DNA from: Enterococcus saccharolyticus subsp. saccharolyticus
GTDB taxonomy: Bacteria > Bacillota > Bacilli > Lactobacillales > Enterococcaceae
Direction: 5' to 3'
DNA: 64,000 nucleotides
Assembly (NCBI RefSeq): GCF_029023825.1
Contig: NZ_CP118957.1
Span: 2,503,794-2,567,793 of the forward strand
Part shown: positions 17,370-27,253 of the stretch, piece after piece
Position numbering within the stretch: the first letter of the stretch is position 1
Layout of the letters: each line of letters begins with the position of its first letter
The notes under the pieces: model-generated
Told to the model about the DNA's origin: nothing
Database searches by the model: none
The model's input: the letters and a program-made list of their open reading frames with translations, nothing else
Translations under genes and position numbers: made by a program

Positions 17370-17797
17370 CGTTCCTCACCTTTCTTGATATTTTGCAACG
17401 CCATTGTCAATAAGCGTTGAAACTCGTTTTTTTCGGCAGTAGAAAAGTCTTGTATCAACAGGTCTTGTGCTTGTTGATAGCATGCAATTGCCTTTTGATA
17501 GCTGTCGTCTCCTTTTTCAGTCATTTGCACATTTTTAGCGCGTTTGTCTGAACTATCTGCACATGTTACTACAAACCCCTTTTCTTCCAAACGTTTAATA
17601 ATTCCAGCGACCGTCTGTTGCGTTAATGAAAAATAATGTTCCATTTCTTTTAACGATACTTCGCCTTGTTCATGAATATAAATGAGCAATCGAAACTGCG
17701 AAAAAGTTAAACCAAATTGTTTTAATTTCTCATTTGCTCGTTTTTCCTTGGCATCATACAGTTGTTTAATCAACATACCAATATCATGTTCATTCAA
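17366..17797 (-). CDS. MarR-family transcriptional regulator
   Basis: 143 residues with a winged helix-turn-helix (LKEMEHYFSLTQQTVAGIIKRLEEKGFV near residues 51-78) and the dimerising N- and C-terminal helices of MarR proteins. GAGGAGG lies ahead of the ATG. Two palindromes directly upstream are the likely operators, so it probably represses its own operon with DUF2316 and the aldo-keto reductase. The inducer is unknown. Confidence 0.9.
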   Translation of the reverse strand: MNEHDIGMLIKQLYDAKEKRANEKLKQFGLTFSQFRLLIYIHEQGEVSLKEMEHYFSLTQQTVAGIIKRLEEKGFVVTCADSSDKRAKNVQMTEKGDDSYQKAIACYQQAQDLLIQDFSTAEKNEFQRLLTMALQNIKKGEER

Positions 17798-17813
17798 TGT
17801 TCTTCCTCCTCAC

Positions 17814-17858
17814 TTAACAGCTCGCTGTCATTTTGCATCTTTAACAGCATGCTGTTAA
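17814..17858. promoter_or_regulatory. tandem MarR operators
   Basis: TTAACAGCATGCTGTTAA (17841-17858) is a perfect 18-bp palindrome. A second, less perfect copy (TTAACAGCTCGCTGTCA, 17814-17830) lies exactly 27 bases nearer the marR start. Size and place fit autoregulatory MarR sites. Confidence 0.8.
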
Positions 17859-17870
17859 TCTATACGCAAA

Positions 17871-17902
17871 AAAAGTTAGCCCACATCATGAGGCTAACTT
17901 TT
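17871..17902. terminator. terminator after ecfT
   Basis: AAAAGTTAGCC (17871-17881) pairs with GGCTAACTTTT (17892-17902). A and T runs on both flanks make it usable in either direction. It ends the ECF operon running left. Confidence 0.85.
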
Positions 17903-18732
17903 TATTGGAATGGATTATAAAATCGACCGCCATTGAGATGAAACAACAGCAATGTCATCCCAAATAAACTTAATCCTAAGACAATGACTAGGTAATCACT
18001 TGCTTTAAACGGTTCCGCAACATACCATGTCCGCTTTTTCTTTTGTCCAAAGCGACGCAATTCCATCGCTGTACTAATTGTTTCAATTCGATCCAAACTA
18101 GAAAAAATTAATGGTAAAAGAATCTGTGACATTCCCTTAATACGCTGTGAAATTTTGCCTTTTTTCGACATTTCCAGTCCACGTGCTTGTTGTGCTTGAG
18201 AGATACTAAAAAAGTCTTCTTGAATATCTGGAATATAACGGAGTGCCAACGCGACTGCATAACTAATTTTATAGCTAACTCCTAATTTACTTAGACTTGA
18301 TGCAAAACTACTTGGGTTGGTGGTTAACAAAAAAGTCAAAGCTAAAGGAATGGTACTGAAATATTTTAGCGCCACATTCCCTAGGTAAAAACATTCCTCT
18401 TGTGTCAAGGTAAATCGCCCCCAACCTTCCCAAATAACATGACGAGTACCATAGAGAGAAACACCATATTCTGGTTCAAACAAATAAATTGCTAGAATAT
18501 TTAGCACAGAGAAAAACAAAATAAATTTCACCACAAACGAAATTTGATGCCACTGAATATTGCCCAGTTTAAATAACAGCATCGAAGCAATACCCACAAA
18601 TGCTAGAAAGCGGGTATCATACGTTGTCATTGTCGCAATAGTCACCAGCAACAAAAAAAGTAATTTCGCTGTGGCATTTAAACGATGTAAAAAAGTATTC
18701 CCAGGATGATACCCTAATGTTTGTTGATTCAT
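17902..18732 (-). CDS. ECF transporter T component
   Basis: A 276-residue EcfT-family membrane protein with about six helices. The coupling motif region is SQAQQARGLEMSKKGK (near residue 180) followed by MELRRFGQ (near residue 230), the Ala-Arg-Gly signatures that contact the ATPases. The start overlaps the ATPase stop by 4 bases. Its substrate is set by the S-component upstream. Confidence 0.88.
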   Translation of the reverse strand: MNQQTLGYHPGNTFLHRLNATAKLLFLLLVTIATMTTYDTRFLAFVGIASMLLFKLGNIQWHQISFVVKFILFFSVLNILAIYLFEPEYGVSLYGTRHVIWEGWGRFTLTQEECFYLGNVALKYFSTIPLALTFLLTTNPSSFASSLSKLGVSYKISYAVALALRYIPDIQEDFFSISQAQQARGLEMSKKGKISQRIKGMSQILLPLIFSSLDRIETISTAMELRRFGQKKKRTWYVAEPFKASDYLVIVLGLSLFGMTLLLFHLNGGRFYNPFQ

Positions 18733-20435
18733 CGCTTGCGCACCTCTCGATCATATTGAATAAATTTGCGGGTAAACGCGACTGGGTCCGCTAAATGAAG
18801 CTGTTTCGCAAACGTGAACAGACTGGTCTCTTTTAACGAAGCTTCTTGCACCAATTCTGGATTCGTCAATAGTTGAATAGGTGTCGTATCCGCCAATATT
18901 TGCCCATCTTTAATCACTAATGCACGATCGCTATATTCTAACATTAAGTGCATATCATGAGTAATCATGACAATTGTTTTACCTAGGTGATTCAACTCTT
19001 CAATAAACGCCATCATTTCAGTATAATTACGGAAATCTTGCCCTGCAGTTGGTTCATCTAGCACTAACATTTCTGGTTCCAAAACCAATATGGAAGCAAT
19101 AGTGACCCGTTTTTTCTGTCCGTAACTTAATGCCGCAATCGGCCATTTACGAAATGGATACAATCCACAAACTTTTAACACTTGAAAGACGCGGTTTTCA
19201 ACTTCTGCTTCCTCAATCCCACGCAAACGTAAACCTAAGGCAACCTCATCAAAAATCATTTTTTGCGAAATCATTTGATTTGGATTTTGCATGACATAAC
19301 CAATTTTATCCGCACGTTCTTTGATTGTATCTTGACTGACATCTTTTCCTTGCCAGTGCATCGTACCATCTGGGCGAATAAAACCGCATAATGCTTTGAA
19401 TAACGTTGATTTTCCCGCACCATTTTTACCAACAATACTTAGGCGTTCCCCTTGGTAAAGCGTAGTAGATACATGCTTTAAAACAGGTTCATCTTGGGGA
19501 CGATAACGGTAAGTAATATTGGCTAATTCCAACAAAGCGGTTTTTTGAGTAGGTATTTCTAAATCAAATAAGGCACTTTGCCATTTGGTCATTTTCTCAG
19601 CTAACTGTTCACCAGTAAGTTGTTTGACATCAGCTAAATGGTGCACTGTTTGTAAATCAACTTGTGCATATTTTAACGCTGTCACATAGAGCGGTTCACG
19701 AATACCATTTTCTGCTAAAATTGCCGTTTTTAACAACGCATCTGGTTTCTGATCGGCGACAATTTGCCCGTCATTAAAAACAATAATCCGATCTACAGGT
19801 TTGGCAAGAGCATCTTCTAATCGATGTTCAATAATCACCACGGTCGCTTGCGTTTGCTGATGCAAAGTATCAATTAATTCAATCGCGTCTTGCCCTGCTG
19901 CTGGATCTAAATTCGCTAAAGGCTCATCAAATAATAATAACGGAGCATCATTAATCATGACACCTGCCATCGATACCCGTTGTTTTTGTCCACCAGATAA
20001 GTCTTGGGGACGTTTATCTAAATGATTGGCAATATCAACTAATTCAGACCATTGCGCAACTTTTTCACGCATTTTTGCTTGTTCGATACCATCATTTTCC
20101 AAAACAAAGGCCATATCTTCCGCAACAGTCAAACCGATAAACTGTCCGTCTGTATCTTGCAATACGGTTCCTGTGGTGAAAGACAAATCAAATAACGAGG
20201 TTTCCTGCAAATTTTTGCCTGCAATCCACGCCTCGCCAGTTATCTCTCCTGTATATTGATTTGGAATTAACCCATTTAAACAATGGGCAAACGTCGATTT
20301 TCCACTCCCAGATGGGCCAACAATCAACACTTTTTCGCCTTGTTGAATCGTCAGATTAATCTGCTTTAACGTTGGTTCTGATTGACTGTTGTATTGAAAT
20401 GAAAAATCTTTAAATACAATCATTGGTTCTGTCAT
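18729..20435 (-). CDS. ECF transporter double ATPase (UPF0397-linked type)
   Basis: 568 residues, two fused ABC ATPases. Domain 1: GPSGSGKST, LSGGQKQRV, LLLFDEPLANLD. Domain 2: GKNGAGKST, LSYGQKKRV, MLVLDEPTAGQD. The linker carries a family-specific helical segment. It powers the T/S pair encoded beside it. A terminator-like hairpin (20506-20536) separates it from the S-component gene, so levels may be tuned by partial read-through. GAGGAG precedes the ATG. Confidence 0.88.
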   Translation of the reverse strand: MTEPMIVFKDFSFQYNSQSEPTLKQINLTIQQGEKVLIVGPSGSGKSTFAHCLNGLIPNQYTGEITGEAWIAGKNLQETSLFDLSFTTGTVLQDTDGQFIGLTVAEDMAFVLENDGIEQAKMREKVAQWSELVDIANHLDKRPQDLSGGQKQRVSMAGVMINDAPLLLFDEPLANLDPAAGQDAIELIDTLHQQTQATVVIIEHRLEDALAKPVDRIIVFNDGQIVADQKPDALLKTAILAENGIREPLYVTALKYAQVDLQTVHHLADVKQLTGEQLAEKMTKWQSALFDLEIPTQKTALLELANITYRYRPQDEPVLKHVSTTLYQGERLSIVGKNGAGKSTLFKALCGFIRPDGTMHWQGKDVSQDTIKERADKIGYVMQNPNQMISQKMIFDEVALGLRLRGIEEAEVENRVFQVLKVCGLYPFRKWPIAALSYGQKKRVTIASILVLEPEMLVLDEPTAGQDFRNYTEMMAFIEELNHLGKTIVMITHDMHLMLEYSDRALVIKDGQILADTTPIQLLTNPELVQEASLKETSLFTFAKQLHLADPVAFTRKFIQYDREVRKR

Positions 20436-20505
20436 TGTTTTCTCCTCAGTAATTATTCTTCCCCAATCTTACCAAAATTTTGCCAGAAATGATATTGTCG
20501 CAAAA

Positions 20506-20536
20506 AAAGAAGGAAAATATAACATCTTCCTTCTTT
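20506..20536 (-). terminator. intra-operon terminator between S component and ATPase
   Basis: AAAGAAGGAA (20506-20515) pairs with TTCCTTCTTT (20527-20536). On the minus strand the stem runs into TTTTTTTGC. It lies between the S-component and ATPase genes, so it is either an attenuator or marks separate transcription units. Confidence 0.7.
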
Positions 20537-20541
20537 CCAGT

Positions 20542-21090
20542 TTAATCTTTTTTTAGACTGCCTTTTTTCGTTTGTGTCGAAGCATAAGCTTTGATCAGTA
20601 AAGTACCAATCACACCAATGGCAATCGAATTAGCTGTAGCTGAAATTAAGCCTTGGAAATAAACCTTGTTTGCTGGTTCGCTGTAAATTAATACATCTAA
20701 TGTTGGAGCAATAAAGCCCCAAACAATAGCATTACCAACAATTTGAACCACATTAAAACGAATCATTTCTTTTGTAGAAAATTCTCCACTAGTTAAATCA
20801 ATCTTGCGTGCGGCAAATCCTAAGATCCAACCGACAATCCCTGAACAAATAATCCATGACCACCACGGACTGCCGTATGTTAAATCTTTTAATGTATGAC
20901 CAATAAAACCAATCAATGCAGCCGGTAATGGACCAAATAAAGCTGCCATTAAAGCTAAAAATGGATATGTGGTTTCAATATTTGTATTCGGTACACCTGT
21001 AGGAATCGAAGCAAAACGACCCAAAATAACAAATACTGCCGAGCCAATCCCAATGGCAACGATGGTCTTCACTGAAAAATCTTTTTTCAT
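20542..21090 (-). CDS. ECF transporter S component, UPF0397 family
   Basis: 182 residues, six helices, of the UPF0397 family ([55 protein letters not shown]). UPF0397 proteins are substrate-binding subunits of ECF importers next to CbiO-like double ATPases. It lies 2 bases after the SAM hydrolase gene, which suggests the substrate is related to that enzyme's products, such as adenosine or methionine; this is an inference. Confidence 0.85.
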   Translation of the reverse strand: MKKDFSVKTIVAIGIGSAVFVILGRFASIPTGVPNTNIETTYPFLALMAALFGPLPAALIGFIGHTLKDLTYGSPWWSWIICSGIVGWILGFAARKIDLTSGEFSTKEMIRFNVVQIVGNAIVWGFIAPTLDVLIYSEPANKVYFQGLISATANSIAIGVIGTLLIKAYASTQTKKGSLKKD

Positions 21091-21092
21091 TT

Positions 21093-21956
21093 TTACACTT
21101 CCTCAAAAATTATTTTTGGTGCTTTTCGTAGTTGAATTTGCCATTGCGTGCCTGTACCAATATGATATAAGTCCGAAAAAGAATCCTGATTGACCGCAAC
21201 GCCAATATTCACTAACGAATTAACATAAACTAAAGGTTCTCCTACTTGAACATCCGCAAATGAACGGGCAAATTGAAGAATATTTTGGTAAATCTTTTTG
21301 CCATTATGGAAAATTGTTACTTGTAATGAATCACCATGCACAATGCCTTCCTCTTGTAAAAAAGCTAAGGGAATATTGGTCCAAAGTGAACCAAAACGAA
21401 CGTCAAGCACATCAATGCTTCCAGTTAAAATGTGTTGGTTATTCGTAGCCTCCACTAATGGAAGTGTGGTAATTTCTTCGCTTGGCAGAACCTCACCTAA
21501 GGCAGAAAATGAAATTTCACCACTCGCTAAGCGTGCGCCATTATACGCATAAATATCTCGGCCGTGAAATGTATGGCTTTCTTCTGAATGAGGTAAACGA
21601 CTTTCTACCTCATTAATTATACGTACTTCTTTCAACCCTTCATAATGCTGAACATGTGTCAAAGAACCATTGTCTGGTGTAATAATAATATGTCCCGAGT
21701 TTGTTTCACAAGCAATACTTCGACGATCACTCCCCACTCCCGGATCGACCACGGACACAAAGACCGTCCCTTTCGGCCAGTATTTCACCGTTTGATACAA
21801 ACGATAAGACGCTACCCAAATATCGTATGGTGGAATATCATGCGTCAAATCTTGCACCACTACCTCTGAACTAACCATATGTGCAACACCATGCATCGCA
21901 CTCACCGCACCATCACTTAAACCAAAATCCGTCTGCAAAACTAAATATTTTCCCAT
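21093..21956 (-). CDS. SAM hydrolase (DUF62, S-adenosyl-L-methionine hydroxide adenosyltransferase)
   Basis: 287 residues of the fluorinase/DUF62 family. Motifs: [17 protein letters not shown] at the N-terminus, [10 protein letters not shown] near residue 72, and [17 protein letters not shown] near residue 130. Members split SAM into adenosine and methionine using water as nucleophile. It heads an operon with an ECF transporter, a linkage seen in other Firmicutes. The promoter is recorded separately. Confidence 0.88.
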   Translation of the reverse strand: MGKYLVLQTDFGLSDGAVSAMHGVAHMVSSEVVVQDLTHDIPPYDIWVASYRLYQTVKYWPKGTVFVSVVDPGVGSDRRSIACETNSGHIIITPDNGSLTHVQHYEGLKEVRIINEVESRLPHSEESHTFHGRDIYAYNGARLASGEISFSALGEVLPSEEITTLPLVEATNNQHILTGSIDVLDVRFGSLWTNIPLAFLQEEGIVHGDSLQVTIFHNGKKIYQNILQFARSFADVQVGEPLVYVNSLVNIGVAVNQDSFSDLYHIGTGTQWQIQLRKAPKIIFEEV

Positions 21957-21991
21957 CTAACCCCTCCTTATCAACAAAGAACCTTGCCATC

Positions 21992-22020
21992 ATCCTACAA
22001 TTTTCCCACGTACAGGTCAA
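21992..22020 (-). promoter_or_regulatory. promoter of SAM hydrolase-ECF operon
   Basis: On the minus strand TTGACC (22015-22020), 17 bases, TAGGAT (21992-21997), about 35 bases before the SAM hydrolase start. No SAM riboswitch is evident. Confidence 0.6.
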
Positions 22021-22067
22021 CCAATCCTCATCGTTTCTTGAAAAAAAGGCAGAAAATGTTCGTAAAA

Positions 22068-22091
22068 AAAGTCTGGTCGCAACCAGACTTT
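22068..22091 (-). terminator. gor terminator
   Basis: AAAGTCTGGT (22068-22077) pairs with ACCAGACTTT (22082-22091) across a 4-base loop. On the minus strand it is followed by TTTT. Confidence 0.88.
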
Positions 22092-22094
22092 TCC

Positions 22095-23438
22095 TTAACG
22101 CATTGTTACAAATTCTTCTGCACCAGTTGGGTGAATCGCTACTGTGTTATCAAAATCAGCTTTGGTTGCGCCCATTTTAATTGCCACAGCAAAGCCTTGA
22201 AGCATCTCGTCGACACCCACACCAATACCATGCAATCCAACGATTTTTTCTTCTTTCCCAACACAGACCAACTTCATTTCACATTTTTGGCGATATTCGT
22301 TTAAAGCAAAATACATTGGGGTAAAACGAGAACGGTAGACTTTGACTTCTTCACCATATTTTTCTACTGCTTCTTCTTCCGTTAAACCAATCGTCGCAAT
22401 CGGTGGGTGTGTGAAGACAACGGTTGGTACTAAGTTATAATCCAAGTACAAATCCGTTTGTCCATTAAACAAACGTTCCGATAAACGGCGACCTGCGGCA
22501 ATAGCAACAGGCGTTAGATCAATTTTCCCAATCACATCGCCTACTGCATAAATACCTTGAGCAGTAGTGTTTTGGAATTTATCCACGTGGATAAATCCAC
22601 GTTCGTCTAATTGGACATCTGTATTTTCTAAGCCCAAGTTATCCACACTTGGTTTACGTCCCCCAGCAAATAATACACAATCACCCGTTAACGACTGACC
22701 GTTTTCAAACGTAACAGTATATTCTTCACCATTTTTTTCAATTTTTGCTGGAACCGAATTAGCATAAATCGCCATTTCTTGTTCTTGATAAATTTCTACT
22801 AGATTGTCTGCTAACATTTTATCGAAATGACGTAATGGACGTTCTTTACGGAAAGCCCATGAGACTTTACTCCCCAAACCGTTCATAACACCTGCAATTT
22901 CGGCTGCAATATAACCTGCTCCCAAAACAATTAAATGGTTGGGTGCTTTTGTTAACTCAAAAAAACCATTAGAATCAATCGCATATTCTCCCCCAGGAAC
23001 ATCCAAGGCACTCGGTTGTCCTCCCACGGCAATTAAGATATTTGACGCGGTAAATTTCTCTCCATTTACCTCGATAGTCGAGTTATCCACAAGCTGTGCA
23101 TAACCTTTAACTACCTTGATATTATTACTATCTAGTCCCCTTTGGTATGCCCCATGTAAGAACTTAATATACTTTTCTCGGTTATCCACAAGTTCACTGA
23201 AATCAAAGTTATCCACATGTGGATAAATCCCATAACCCTTTGCATCACGCTTAATGGTTTCATAAATTTCACTTGCTTGCCACATAACTTTCTTAGGTAC
23301 ACACCCGACGTTTACACAGGTACCACCTAGTTCATTACCTTCTATTAATAAGACTTTTGCACCGTACATTCCTGCACGATTTGCCGAGGCAATTCCGCCA
23401 CTACCTCCACCGATAACAATATAATCAAATGTTTCCAC
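22095..23438 (-). CDS. gor: glutathione-disulfide reductase
   Basis: 447 residues. FAD motif [11 protein letters not shown], redox disulfide [13 protein letters not shown] (near residue 40), NADPH-domain [10 protein letters not shown] (near residue 170), FAD-binding YAVGDV and the C-terminal catalytic His/Glu in HPTGAEE. It keeps glutathione reduced. I use the GTG at 23438, which has GGAGG 7 bases ahead; an upstream in-frame ATG (23456) overlaps that site. Confidence 0.92.
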   Translation of the reverse strand: METFDYIVIGGGSGGIASANRAGMYGAKVLLIEGNELGGTCVNVGCVPKKVMWQASEIYETIKRDAKGYGIYPHVDNFDFSELVDNREKYIKFLHGAYQRGLDSNNIKVVKGYAQLVDNSTIEVNGEKFTASNILIAVGGQPSALDVPGGEYAIDSNGFFELTKAPNHLIVLGAGYIAAEIAGVMNGLGSKVSWAFRKERPLRHFDKMLADNLVEIYQEQEMAIYANSVPAKIEKNGEEYTVTFENGQSLTGDCVLFAGGRKPSVDNLGLENTDVQLDERGFIHVDKFQNTTAQGIYAVGDVIGKIDLTPVAIAAGRRLSERLFNGQTDLYLDYNLVPTVVFTHPPIATIGLTEEEAVEKYGEEVKVYRSRFTPMYFALNEYRQKCEMKLVCVGKEEKIVGLHGIGVGVDEMLQGFAVAIKMGATKADFDNTVAIHPTGAEEFVTMR

Positions 23439-23505
23439 ACGATTTCCTCCAATCATTCTACTTTCTTCTTCACGCTATCATTAGCCTGCTAATCCGTCAA
23501 GAATT

Positions 23506-23958
23506 TCAGATGTCTTGCGATAAGCGTACCATATCTTTTAAAACCAACCCATTTTCAATGATTGGCTCTGCGTAATGACGCACAAAAAAATCACGATCAA
23601 TAGATGTCATTCGAAACCCACATTTTTGATACAAATATAACTGCGTCATACCTGTACTGCCTGTGCCTATTTCTACCGTTCGATAGTGACTTCTTTTAGC
23701 TTCATTCAAGATATAATTCAGTAATTCCTGCGCAATTCCTTGACCTCGGTAATCCTCATGTACAGCTAGATTAACAATTTCCACTGTTTCTGGACGTGTG
23801 GGGATAATGGCTATGACACCAACGATTTTTCCAGTAATGGTTGCTTCCCATAACGTTCCTCTGTCTAGGTATTCCTCTACTAAGTCCTTTGATGGATCGG
23901 CCTCCAGTAACAGTTCTAGATGTGCTGGAGTTACGTAATGAACTTCTGTTATCTCCAT
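23506..23958 (-). CDS. GNAT-family N-acetyltransferase
   Basis: 150 residues with the acetyl-CoA motif DYRGQGIAQELLNYILNEA (near residue 69) and a C-terminal YLYQKCGFRMTSIDRDFF typical of GNAT enzymes. The target is unknown. It lies upstream of gor on the same strand with a 67-base gap. Confidence 0.88.
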   Translation of the reverse strand: MEITEVHYVTPAHLELLLEADPSKDLVEEYLDRGTLWEATITGKIVGVIAIIPTRPETVEIVNLAVHEDYRGQGIAQELLNYILNEAKRSHYRTVEIGTGSTGMTQLYLYQKCGFRMTSIDRDFFVRHYAEPIIENGLVLKDMVRLSQDI

Positions 23959-24034
23959 TTGTTTTTCCTAACCCCCTTACAGAAAGCATATTTTTGTTCT
24001 TTCTCTATTTTCTGTATCATACAATAAAAACAAA

Positions 24035-24071
24035 AAAGCTAAAACAGATTGGTTTTCTCTGTTTTAGCTTT
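24035..24071 (-). terminator. terminator of the U32 operon
   Basis: AAAGCTAAAACAGA (24035-24048) pairs with TCTGTTTTAGCTTT (24058-24071). T run on the minus-strand side. Confidence 0.9.
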
Positions 24072-24075
24072 ACAT

Positions 24076-25314
24076 TTATTTGCGTTTACGAATCATATCT
24101 CCGGGTTGCACAGGTTGTACAACGGGCATCGTTAGCAACATCATCGGGTTTGGTGCACGATCAATAGACTGGTCTTCTTCATCGTACATCTCTGTAACGA
24201 CTTGCTCAAAATGATGGAATCCTGGACCATAAAACTCAATTTCATCACCCAATTCAAATAAATTACGTTGGCGAATCGTTGCCATTTTGGTTATTTCATC
24301 ATAACTTAACACTTCACCGACAAATTTGTATTCGGGAATTTTGCGTCGTTCACCAAATAGTTGTTCATTTTCAGAAGGCGTATTGTAATAAAAGCCTGTT
24401 GCTAATTCACGCTGAGCAACTTTCCACAACTCATCAATCCATTCTTGTTTGCAGACATAATTTTCAGGGTCTGCCATATAACTATCTACTGCTGCTTTAT
24501 AGACATTCGCTACCGTAGATACGTAATGAATGGATTTCATACGTCCTTCAATTTTAAAACTATCGACACCGTTTTGAATCAAATCAGGAATATGCTCAAT
24601 CATCGACATGTCTACGGCACTCATGGAAAATTCTTCTGTCGTGCCATTTTTAGTTAAACTATGACGTTCGCCACCAAATGGCAAGTCGTATAAATCATAT
24701 TTCCAACGACAAGACTGACAACATCCTCCTCGATTGGCGTCACGCATGGCCATATGATTGGATAACGTACAACGTCCAGAGTATGAAATACACATCGCAC
24801 CATGAATAAATGCCTCAATTTCAACATCTGTATTTTTGCGAATTTCGGCTACTTCGGCCATTGATACTTCACGTGCAAGAACCACACGCTCCAAGCCCTC
24901 TTCTTTCCAAAATTCAAGCGTTTCGTAGTTCGTTGCAGAAGCTTGCGTCGATAAATGGATCGGCAATCCCGGTGCTTCTGTCGCGCAAATTTCAATTAAT
25001 GCTGGATCAGAGACAATCACGGCTGAAATTCCTACATCACGCAATTCACGGAAAAATTCTCCTGCACCTGCTTGATTTTGTTCATGCGTGACCATATTGG
25101 CTGCAACATACACTTTTGCATCATGTGCTTTCGCAAATGCTACACCTTCTGCCATCTGTTCATAAGTGAAATTCCCTGCACGGCTACGAAGTCCATAAGC
25201 ATTCCCGCCAATATATACCGCATCTGCGCCGTAACGAATGGCTGTTTTTAATTTTTCTAAAGTCCCAGCTGGAGCTAAGACTTCTGGGCGTTTTAACGCT
25301 TGTTTTACCGTCAT
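24076..25314 (-). CDS. U32 family protein, prephenate-dependent tRNA uridine hydroxylase subunit type (YrrO/TrhP2)
   Basis: 412 residues of the U32 family: PEVLAPAGTLEKLKTAIRYGADAVYIGG at the N-terminus, HGAMCISYSGRCTLSNH and the Cys-rich CCQSCRW near residues 175-210. The family was named as collagenase-like peptidases, but YrrN/YrrO of Bacillus and TrhP of E. coli form 5-hydroxyuridine at the tRNA wobble base using prephenate. It follows the second U32 gene by 12 bases. Confidence 0.85.
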   Translation of the reverse strand: MTVKQALKRPEVLAPAGTLEKLKTAIRYGADAVYIGGNAYGLRSRAGNFTYEQMAEGVAFAKAHDAKVYVAANMVTHEQNQAGAGEFFRELRDVGISAVIVSDPALIEICATEAPGLPIHLSTQASATNYETLEFWKEEGLERVVLAREVSMAEVAEIRKNTDVEIEAFIHGAMCISYSGRCTLSNHMAMRDANRGGCCQSCRWKYDLYDLPFGGERHSLTKNGTTEEFSMSAVDMSMIEHIPDLIQNGVDSFKIEGRMKSIHYVSTVANVYKAAVDSYMADPENYVCKQEWIDELWKVAQRELATGFYYNTPSENEQLFGERRKIPEYKFVGEVLSYDEITKMATIRQRNLFELGDEIEFYGPGFHHFEQVVTEMYDEEDQSIDRAPNPMMLLTMPVVQPVQPGDMIRKRK

Positions 25315-25326
25315 ATTGTTTGCTCC

Positions 25327-26247
25327 TTATTTAATTTTACTTGGTTCAATATAATAAAAACCGGTATCTAATTCACGATTTTCTGGATGTAAAGTTTGTA
25401 CTTTTTTGTACAAGTCTTCTGCTAAAGCTTCCGTCCATTCATTCGCTAACACCGCTTGACGTGCTTGATGAAACAAACGCGCAATTTCAACAAAGTGCTG
25501 ACCACTACTAAAGACCCCATCAAGCTTCCAAGTTTGGTAACCAATGTCGTTTAAATCATCCAATTCTTTGATTAAACAAACATCATTACTAGCAAAAATA
25601 TGTGTGCCATGACTATCTTCGTAAATCGAATAATGCGTATGGTCTTTTTTGGGTTCAGATAAAAATAAGCCTCGCGCTTTGCTTTTGTCTTCTGTCTGTT
25701 GCGTAAAATTATAGTAATTTTGCAACAGCGGACGTTTTGATTGATGGATACACGTTGCGCCATAGACCAAAACTTCTACAGGAACTTCCACAGTTTCAAC
25801 CAAATTTTTCATTTCATCAATAGGGACTTCACGCGCTAATACAGCACCACTTGCGCCACGTTTTGCCCAAAAATTAATTTGACGCGCACTGGTAACTAGC
25901 GTTTCCCCATCATAAACAAAGGATAATTGCCATTCAGGGTGTTTGTTAAGAACATAGATAACACCTACGTCCCCAACAGAAATTTTGTCGACATTCAGTT
26001 CGTTTAAAAAAGCTAAATATTCAGGAATCAACTTCATTTTTTCAGGATGCATCAGCCCATTAACAGCGACCATCGCTTGTTTGCCAGCTTGATGCGCAAG
26101 TTTGACTAATTCTTTTTGTTCTTCTCTTGAAAAAGAATGTGGCAAACGTAGCCCAAATAATTCTTCTCCAAAGAAAATCGTATCAACGATTGGCAATAAT
26201 TCTTTTGCTTGTTCTATTGATTCAACAGTAGCGATTAATTCAATCAT
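25327..26247 (-). CDS. U32 family protein, small partner (YrrN/TrhP1 type)
   Basis: 306 residues, the shorter U32 partner. It keeps the barrel start (ELIATVESIEQAKELLPIVDTIFFGEE) and LVYGATCIHQSKRPLLQNY, with fewer cysteines than the larger partner. It precedes the YrrO-type gene in the same order as Bacillus yrrN-yrrO, so both subunits likely act together in tRNA wobble uridine hydroxylation. Confidence 0.83.
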   Translation of the reverse strand: MIELIATVESIEQAKELLPIVDTIFFGEELFGLRLPHSFSREEQKELVKLAHQAGKQAMVAVNGLMHPEKMKLIPEYLAFLNELNVDKISVGDVGVIYVLNKHPEWQLSFVYDGETLVTSARQINFWAKRGASGAVLAREVPIDEMKNLVETVEVPVEVLVYGATCIHQSKRPLLQNYYNFTQQTEDKSKARGLFLSEPKKDHTHYSIYEDSHGTHIFASNDVCLIKELDDLNDIGYQTWKLDGVFSSGQHFVEIARLFHQARQAVLANEWTEALAEDLYKKVQTLHPENRELDTGFYYIEPSKIK

Positions 26248-26377
26248 TTCGTTATCCTCCTTGCAACTAATTCATATTATCACAAGCAGAATAATTTTCC
26301 AACATATATTGTGTTGAAATTCACTAGATTTATGCACAAATCGTGAATAATGTAACTTGTTGCCATTCGATAAAAAA

Positions 26378-26411
26378 AGTATTTCCAATCATTTGCTGAT
26401 TAGAAATACTT
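26378..26411 (-). terminator. terminator of HAD gene
   Basis: AAGTATTTCCAATCA (26378-26392) pairs with TGATTAGAAATACTT (26397-26411); on the minus strand it runs into TTTTTTT. Confidence 0.88.
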
Positions 26412-26415
26412 AGCA

Positions 26416-27120
26416 TTAGTTCAAAAATATTTTTTTAATGAGTGGTGTGGCGAGTTGCTTTTCTTCTAATAAATAATCTTGCCTAGGTGTCATCTCCGTT
26501 GCAGGATGCTGCCTGCGATTCAACCAAATGGCTTGCCATCCCGCATCTTTCGCGCCAACAATATCATTGGCATACGAATCGCCGATATACGTTGTTTCTT
26601 CGGGAACTAACGACATCACTTGCTCCACATGACGGAATAGTCGTACATCCGGTTTAGCAATTCCGACTTGAGAAGAAATAAAAATTTGATTTTCAGGAAT
26701 CCACTTCATTAAGCCCAATTGATGCACTTTTTTCCATTGATGTGCGGTTGGTCCATTGGTAATGACGCCTGTTGGAATATTCTCTTCCTGACAAAATTGT
26801 AGTGCCTCTTTCATATCAACAGTTAGTTCAATGTCACCTTGAAAACGTGCATAATCCGCTTGAAAAGCCAATGCTTGCTGGTGAGAGAGTTCAATATCAA
26901 ATTGATCACACGCCCGTTGAATGCGCAAAACCCGCATATCTTCCATCGCAATACCGCCACTTTCAGACAAATGAAAATACGCATCACTCACTTTTCGAAA
27001 TTCCAAATACAATTTTTCCATTTTCTCTGCTGGAAAGACCAATTGTTCTTGAATCGCTCGTTCAAATGGAACCAATTGATCATATAACGTATCATCCACA
27101 TCAAAAATTAATGCTCGCAT
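26416..27120 (-). CDS. HAD-superfamily hydrolase (YjjG-like phosphatase)
   Basis: 234 residues. Nucleophile motif FDVDDTLYD, motif II VITNGPT, motif III Lys in QVGIAKPDVR and acid motif YIGDSYANDIVGA are all present, with a helical cap between. Likely a nucleotide or sugar-phosphate phosphatase; the substrate cannot be read from sequence. The ATG at 27120 is used because AAAGGAG lies just upstream. Confidence 0.9.
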   Translation of the reverse strand: MRALIFDVDDTLYDQLVPFERAIQEQLVFPAEKMEKLYLEFRKVSDAYFHLSESGGIAMEDMRVLRIQRACDQFDIELSHQQALAFQADYARFQGDIELTVDMKEALQFCQEENIPTGVITNGPTAHQWKKVHQLGLMKWIPENQIFISSQVGIAKPDVRLFRHVEQVMSLVPEETTYIGDSYANDIVGAKDAGWQAIWLNRRQHPATEMTPRQDYLLEEKQLATPLIKKIFLN

Positions 27121-27253
27121 AAGACTACTCCTTTCGTTGTTAGCAATCGGATCGTTGATTGCATTTTTTGGACTTTCTCTTGAATAATCACTTCTACAAC
27201 TAACACTCAATTAATTGATGTATTTGATTGAGTATTTTTGTAGGGATATATCA

